Assembly: GCA_013400115.1 (NCBI GenBank)
Contig: VXBP01002786.1
Coordinates: 350,656-414,655, forward strand
Length of the DNA stretch: 64,000 nt
Source: Rhinopomastus cyanomelas
Taxonomy: Eukaryota; Chordata; Aves; Bucerotiformes; Rhinopomastidae
Direction: 5' to 3'
Below, one piece after another: positions 58,950-64,000 of the stretch. Made by a program: the position numbers and the translations under genes. The first letter of the stretch is position 1, and each line of letters begins with the position of its first letter. The notes beneath the pieces were generated by a model. That model saw nothing but the letters and a program-made list of their open reading frames with translations, had not been told where the DNA came from and ran no database searches.

Positions 58950-61900
58950 TTAGAGCGGCTTTTCTGAAATCGCAGTGAAACTCTTCACTCGTGTGAAGAA
59001 CAAAGGGGTGTACATTTTGTCAATGTCAAAAGTGGTAACAGCTGTCTCACCAGTCGATCTGCAAAGAGTATTGTTGTGGTTACATTAGACACAAGGTGTT
59101 TGAGTCCCTTGATAAAACAACCACGTCCCACCATGCTGTGTGTGCACCAAACCACAGCTGGAATGCAAGTGTCTTCCACACTGCTTTACTCTGAAAGCAT
59201 TTCAAAGCTGGTCCCATCATCCTCTAAAGCACACACTTCTCTTTTACGATAAGGAAACTACTTTCCCTTCCCATTCTTATTGTCTTAAGACTTGAAACAG
59301 CACAGTCACTCAAGCTGCCACATTGGTACTGAAATTAAAAAAAAAGTCTCCTTCAATGTGTTTCACTCAGAACCCTGAGCTCAGAGTGACAGCACTAACT
59401 TGCATGGCTAGAAAACTTTAAAAAGAAGAGCACCAGAGACAAAAAGCACGTGTGCTTCTATCAGTTTTGTATTTAGCTTTATTCTGGCTTCACAAGGACA
59501 TCATACCGAGAGCCTCAGTGGAACCTGAGCAGTCCAGAAACGTCATGCTGTAAATCATACTGGAGATAATACCACTTCCTCACAGACTGGGTAGCAAAGC
59601 ATTTCTTGTAAGAGCTCATTCCGTGTATGGCCATTAGCTATACTTGTCACCACCAGGAGTTTACTTCCCAGACACTATACGCTTATAGCTCAGAAAGGAC
59701 CAGTTAGTGTTCTCAGGGCATTGTGTTAAAACCCTTTGAGTCTTTACACAATCTGTATTTAGTACTGGAGAAATCAGGGTCACTCGTGTTTCTATAGCTC
59801 AGTATCCTTCTTTGAACTTACTCCCCACTTACTTGTAAGTTATGTGACAAGAATGATGTATCCAGACAAGTTTGTTGAACTTCTGGCGACCACTGGAGCA
59901 CAACTGAAGTCCCACATGAAAACTGTGATCTGCTTCTTGTGCAGGAACACGGCGGAAATACCTGTATTTATGGTAGTCGACTGGTTTCTGTACAAAGAGA
60001 AAAGAACTCGTGTGACCTAAAAAGAACATGTTGTGCTACTACTTATCCCGAGGGCAGACTGTTAATCTCTCATGCTTAAAAGTACATGCTGGTATTCCTT
60101 ACAAATGCATTGATGTAGATGTTAATTATGGAAGATGTTTGCATAGAAATTGAGATAAGCACGGAGGACACCAAGCAATGTTCAAAAACTCATTGCAAAG
60201 TAAGGTATCAACTACTTCTAGAAGTTTCTCAGCTGACACTCTGCTAACGTAAGTTGAACTAACCATTCCAAGTTCAGTTAATGAACACTGCTTATTTAGT
60301 CTCAGTCAGTGCTCTGAAACACAACTGCACACAGTCACAACTGATCTTCACCCTTCCCTTGTGTATGTTCTGAGTGTTCAACTACCTACTAGCATCACAC
60401 ATGACAATTCAGCCTGAGGGGGAGAGGTGCTGCTCGAGTGTGAACCAGATACTTCCCTGCATTGATAAAAAGGTTATTGCAGACTTGGTAAAAAAAAAGG
60501 AAGATAAATCGCCATGCTTATTTTTATTTTCTTTTTAAACCATTTTAAAAAACGAAATTTAATTTTTAATCCTCTGGTGTAATACAAATTATCAGGCTCT
60601 TCAAAATGTTCCTGAGAAACAATCTATTAACCCCGCCCTTAATGCATTTTCCTCTACTGTACTTTGTTACTCACCTCTTCCTTTTTCTTCATTATCACAG
60701 CAAATACTTTGGTTTGATTGTCTGTTTCCTGGGAAAGGCGATAATGGCCAAGCAAGATTGCATCTGTTCTGCAAGTTTAAGAGGAGAAGAGTGTCAAGGA
60801 CATAGAAATACCCTCTGTCTTGAAAGACTGAGGTACTTATTAGCAAGTGGCAAGTGCCCTCTCCCAGGAAACATTCAGGATCAGGCTGGATGGGGCTCTG
60901 AGGACCTGATCTAGTTAAATATGTCCCTGCTCATTGCATGGGGGTTGGACTAGATGACCTGTAAAGGTCCCTTCCAACCCAAACCATTCTGTGATTCTTT
61001 GAACACCTCTAACACAATGTAAGTCAAGTTGTACTTTTAATCGTTTGGCTAAGCCAGCACACAGAATCCAAGACAAAAGTAAATAGAAAATGCTAGGTAA
61101 AAGCAAAAAGAAGAACTGTAAAAGCAAATATTTCAACTCTATAACCTTGTATTTTTATTCCGTAAGCGAGGAATTATAGATGGAGGATCTTCCGGAGTTG
61201 TTAGCATCATAACTTGGCCATCTGGAAAGAATCTCAAATACCTGCAAAAACATAATCACACAACATCCTTTTTCTGTTTTGTTTTTTTTAGTCACAGGAT
61301 GTTTCCCAGAAGGATACTGAACTTAGTAGATAACAGGATTTGAAACCACTTGTCTTCACACATGGCCTAACAGGAAAAAAAAAAGATAAGAAATCAAGAT
61401 AGTTTTCAAGATGAAAAAACCAAGTTAGGAAGAGTTATGAAAGAGGGCAGAACTGTGGAGTTCTGTCACCTCTATTAAAGAAAGAAGACTACTCTGGAAT
61501 CCAAACTGACCTCAAGCAAGTTTCTCCTCTCCTAATGAGACACACGCAGGAGCACCTTACAGTGTCAGTGCAGACAGTGTCACGTGGACTTTTCCAGGTT
61601 CTGGGATCTGCTCAGCTTTTACAGTACGTGGACACTGCTGGCGTGTGCTGGTGTGTGTTGTTACAGAAGTTGTCACGAGACTCAATTACTTCTACTAACA
61701 GTTTCCTGCCTCATAAGGGACAGCAAAATGGAACAACAAACGCTAGGAATATTGAGATGAAGAAGAGCAGGAAAACAGGCTGAGGGAACAAATGGCAAGA
61801 TGTTTACAGCAAGCTGAGAACACCCAGCCTCTTGATGACAGGTAACTCTTGTGTCACCACTTGCCTTCTTTTTGCTGACAATTATTCTATCAGAAATGTA

Positions 61901-62661
61901 AAGCAGAGTAATTTGGGGAAAGAAATCTGTGGATGAGCATTACTGCTGCTGAAGTTTTATCCACATGAGATGGTATAAATGCAGACAAAACTTATTTCTA
62001 AGCCCATCTCTGATGATCATAATACATTCAGTTTCTTAAGAGCTATTCTTGAAAATAGTTTTACATGCTGTAGTAGCTCCGTTGAGTTTTACAGAACCAT
62101 TAATATTTGCGGTATCAAGGGCTGGACTTAAGAGAGAAACATTTCACTCACTCATTGTACTACAGTTCTACCTGTAATATTCCACTTGGTGCCACGCTCT
62201 ATAGAAACCATCAAGGGACTGTTCTCCTTGACGTATGTATTTTGTCTTGCTGATATAAACGCCTACAGGAAAGGAAGACATATGTAGACAAACAAATTTA
62301 AATTCATAGTTATGATAAAGAAATAAACATTTACAACTTTTGGTTAGTTTTCTTACTTAAATACATCAAAATTTGTGTTTTCATCCCTTCCACCTTTTCC
62401 TTCTCTTTACAGATAGCCTACAGACTCAAAAGCCCAAACAAATTCAGATTAGGTCTAACCACAACACCATAAACATCAGTCCCACTTAAATGCATCTGTG
62501 ATGGCCGCATGCAGACAAAAAAATTGCAAAAGTACAATTTACCATCAAATCGAACGCGAGGCCTTTCCAGAAACATTTCCCTCCAAGAGTTATAGGGAAC
62601 AAGTTTATTGCAGCTCCTGCCCCATATTTTCAAACAGACTTGGTGCCAGATTTCAGGATCT
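58950..62661 (-). CDS. FBXO9: F-box only protein 9, C-terminal half
   Basis: FBXO9 is the substrate receptor of an SCF ubiquitin ligase; TEL2 and TTI1 are known targets after growth-factor withdrawal. Six minus-strand exons are in frame: 62661-62543, 62262-62172, 61241-61146, 60768-60675, 59987-59833 and 59058-58950, giving 220 residues and a TAA. Conserved segments are NSWREMFLERPRVRFDG, QGEQSLDGFYRAWHQVEYYR, FFPDGQVMMLTTPEDPP, DAILLGHYRLSQETDNQTKV, HVGLQLCSSGRQKFNKL and the end FTAISEKPL. The TPR-like region and the F-box lie past the window end. All splice sites are canonical GT-AG and no disabling change is seen, so this is not a processed copy. The DNA is more AT-rich than the rest of the window, and LOXL1 is an unexpected neighbour. 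Confidence 0.94.
60850..61005 (+). mobile_element. CR1 3' tail in an FBXO9 intron
   Basis: gatcaggctggatggggctc, ctgatctagttaaatatg, gttggactagatgacctg and cattctgtgattctttga follow the CR1 3' end in order, in antisense orientation to FBXO9. Confidence 0.9.
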
Positions 62662-63968
62662 CTAGAAAAACGAAAAAAAAGCAAAGCACATAACTTTCCT
62701 GGAAACCTTGTTCAGCTTTTAGGTAGTAACACTCCATTGTTTAGTTGGGTGCAGCTGAAAGGAACCTCCTTGAACAACAGTTCAGAATACGAAATCGACT
62801 TCTCTGCTTCATTCTGGAGGGCTTGACAGCCACTTTGTCCTCCCACTGACAAAAAAGAACATTTTCAGCCCAGTACAGAACAACATTTCAGCAGCCTGGC
62901 ACTCCGCTGTGTGAACATATGAGGATGACAGCACAACAGACATTATTGTGGAGACCTTGCAACTTCCAAACACAGCAAAACAAGGAAGGCTCACAACAGT
63001 ATTTTTTATTGTCATGAAGTCATGTTTCTAACATAACATTTAGAGGTGTTTTCAATAGCTGATCAGCACTATGAGAAGCATAACATGAAAACTGCTGTGA
63101 GGAAAAAAGCAGCACAGTCCTACAAGTACAATTTAATGTCCTAAAAGAAAAGAACCTCAATCTTTCCAACACATACAGTTTTGTTCTATGGATTTATTAT
63201 CTACCCCTACGTACTGTTCGATCAGTGTAAAAAAAACCATCTCTTTTTTTTTTCCACAGAGCAGAGAGAAGCTTCACTCTACATAATTTATCTATAATAC
63301 CTGGCACAAATGTAAAATCCTCGACAAACAAGAGATAATTGCTCCAATGATCTTAGGTCCAAGTCACTCGAAACCACCCATCTGAAAATGTACAACAGTA
63401 CTTCCATAGGCAACACTGCAAAGAGAACAGTAAACTTTAAATCAATAGGTTATAATTCCATTTACTTCATTTTCCTTAACCTGAACAGATCAGGCCAAGA
63501 TTTCCAAGAGCAACTAATAACTTGGGATGCAAGGTACACGTGCTTTAAAGGCATCTGCTTTCTGAAGAGTTCACAGCTTATACACACTCCCTGCAATATA
63601 GATTGCACAAGGAATTCTCAGGAAGACAGTCCTGGAATTGAAGCACTGAAAATCATTAACCTTCAAAGGCTTCAAAATGCTATGTTATGCAGTCTTGCTG
63701 AACCTGGAAATGTATTTGTTGTAAAAATTCTGATGCACAATCTGATCAATACAGGAACTGCAAAAATGCAGACTCTTTGCAGAACAACTGTCTCTTGTGC
63801 ACACTGAAGAACCCTAACAAATATTTGCAAACCAAGCCAAACCAGTTCATTTTTCACTTTCTCAAGTGTAGCTGGAAGGAAAACTGGCATACACTTACTT
63901 CAGGAAGCCTGTTCCTAGAATTTGCTAGTTTTAGGTATGACTGATCCGGAATAATTCTCCTTAACAGC
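62662..63968 (-). other. FBXO9 intron sequence
   Basis: AT-rich DNA after the most 5' FBXO9 exon seen here. I looked for the F-box exon and did not find it. Confidence 0.6.
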
Positions 63969-64000
63969 AGTATCACAGTATCACAGTAATGATAAGGTTG
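63969..64000 (-). mobile_element. Start of a CR1 copy cut by the window end
   Basis: Two copies of the octamer-like agtatcac followed by aatgataaggttg look like the reversed CR1 tail and its first bases. Only about 30 bases are visible. Confidence 0.45.

Noticed and set aside
63890..63990. Minus-strand frame with SYLKLANSRNRLPE followed by a gtaagt donor
   Set aside because: It looked like an FBXO9 exon but does not match the known protein order. It runs into a CR1 tail, has no clear acceptor in view and is probably chance.
1..64000. CRISPR arrays, operons, prophage, tRNA and rRNA genes
   Set aside because: No regularly spaced repeats of that type, no cloverleaf sequences I recognise, and all genes have vertebrate intron structure.

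Overview
This is about 64 kb of a bird nuclear genome. The evidence is intron-containing vertebrate genes with GT-AG splice sites, several CR1 LINE fragments with the typical avian 3' tail, and an old LTR fragment of a type common in birds. There are no prokaryotic, plasmid or CRISPR features. Runs of N (a 15-base run at 51147-51161 and single N at 39847, 46543 and 51460) mark it as a draft assembly.

Layout. (1) 1-5.7 kb: the last two coding exons of PPCDC (coenzyme A synthesis), plus strand, with a poly(A) signal. (2) 5.7-24.7 kb: non-coding DNA with two CR1 copies and simple repeats. (3) 24.7-32.2 kb: the C15orf39 homologue, with a CpG-island promoter, a non-coding first exon and one large coding exon of 975 codons. 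(4) 32.6-38.5 kb: a 12-coding-exon plus-strand gene I cannot name. It models as a mucin-like type I membrane protein with three SEA-type domains built from a triplicated exon module. (5) 38.5-43.5 kb: no recognised gene, but a CpG island with a tandem array of CCAAT and GC boxes and a 223-codon minus-strand ORF just downstream. (6) 43.5-51.5 kb: LOXL1 (lysyl oxidase-like 1), minus strand, with exons 2-6 complete. Exon 1 is damaged by an assembly gap and its 5' part (signal peptide) cannot be found. (7) 51.5-57.8 kb: a diverged tandem repeat, then non-coding DNA. (8) 57.8-64 kb: the last six exons and 3' UTR of FBXO9, minus strand, in clearly AT-richer DNA.

The genes do not form a pathway. PPCDC and C15orf39 are neighbours in human 15q24 and LOXL1 lies in the same band, so 1-51 kb is ordinary conserved synteny with local rearrangement. 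FBXO9 belongs, as I recall, to the human 6p12 block, so the LOXL1-FBXO9 junction is either a lineage-specific rearrangement, an extra FBXO9 copy, or an assembly join. The base-composition change near the same place makes it worth testing.
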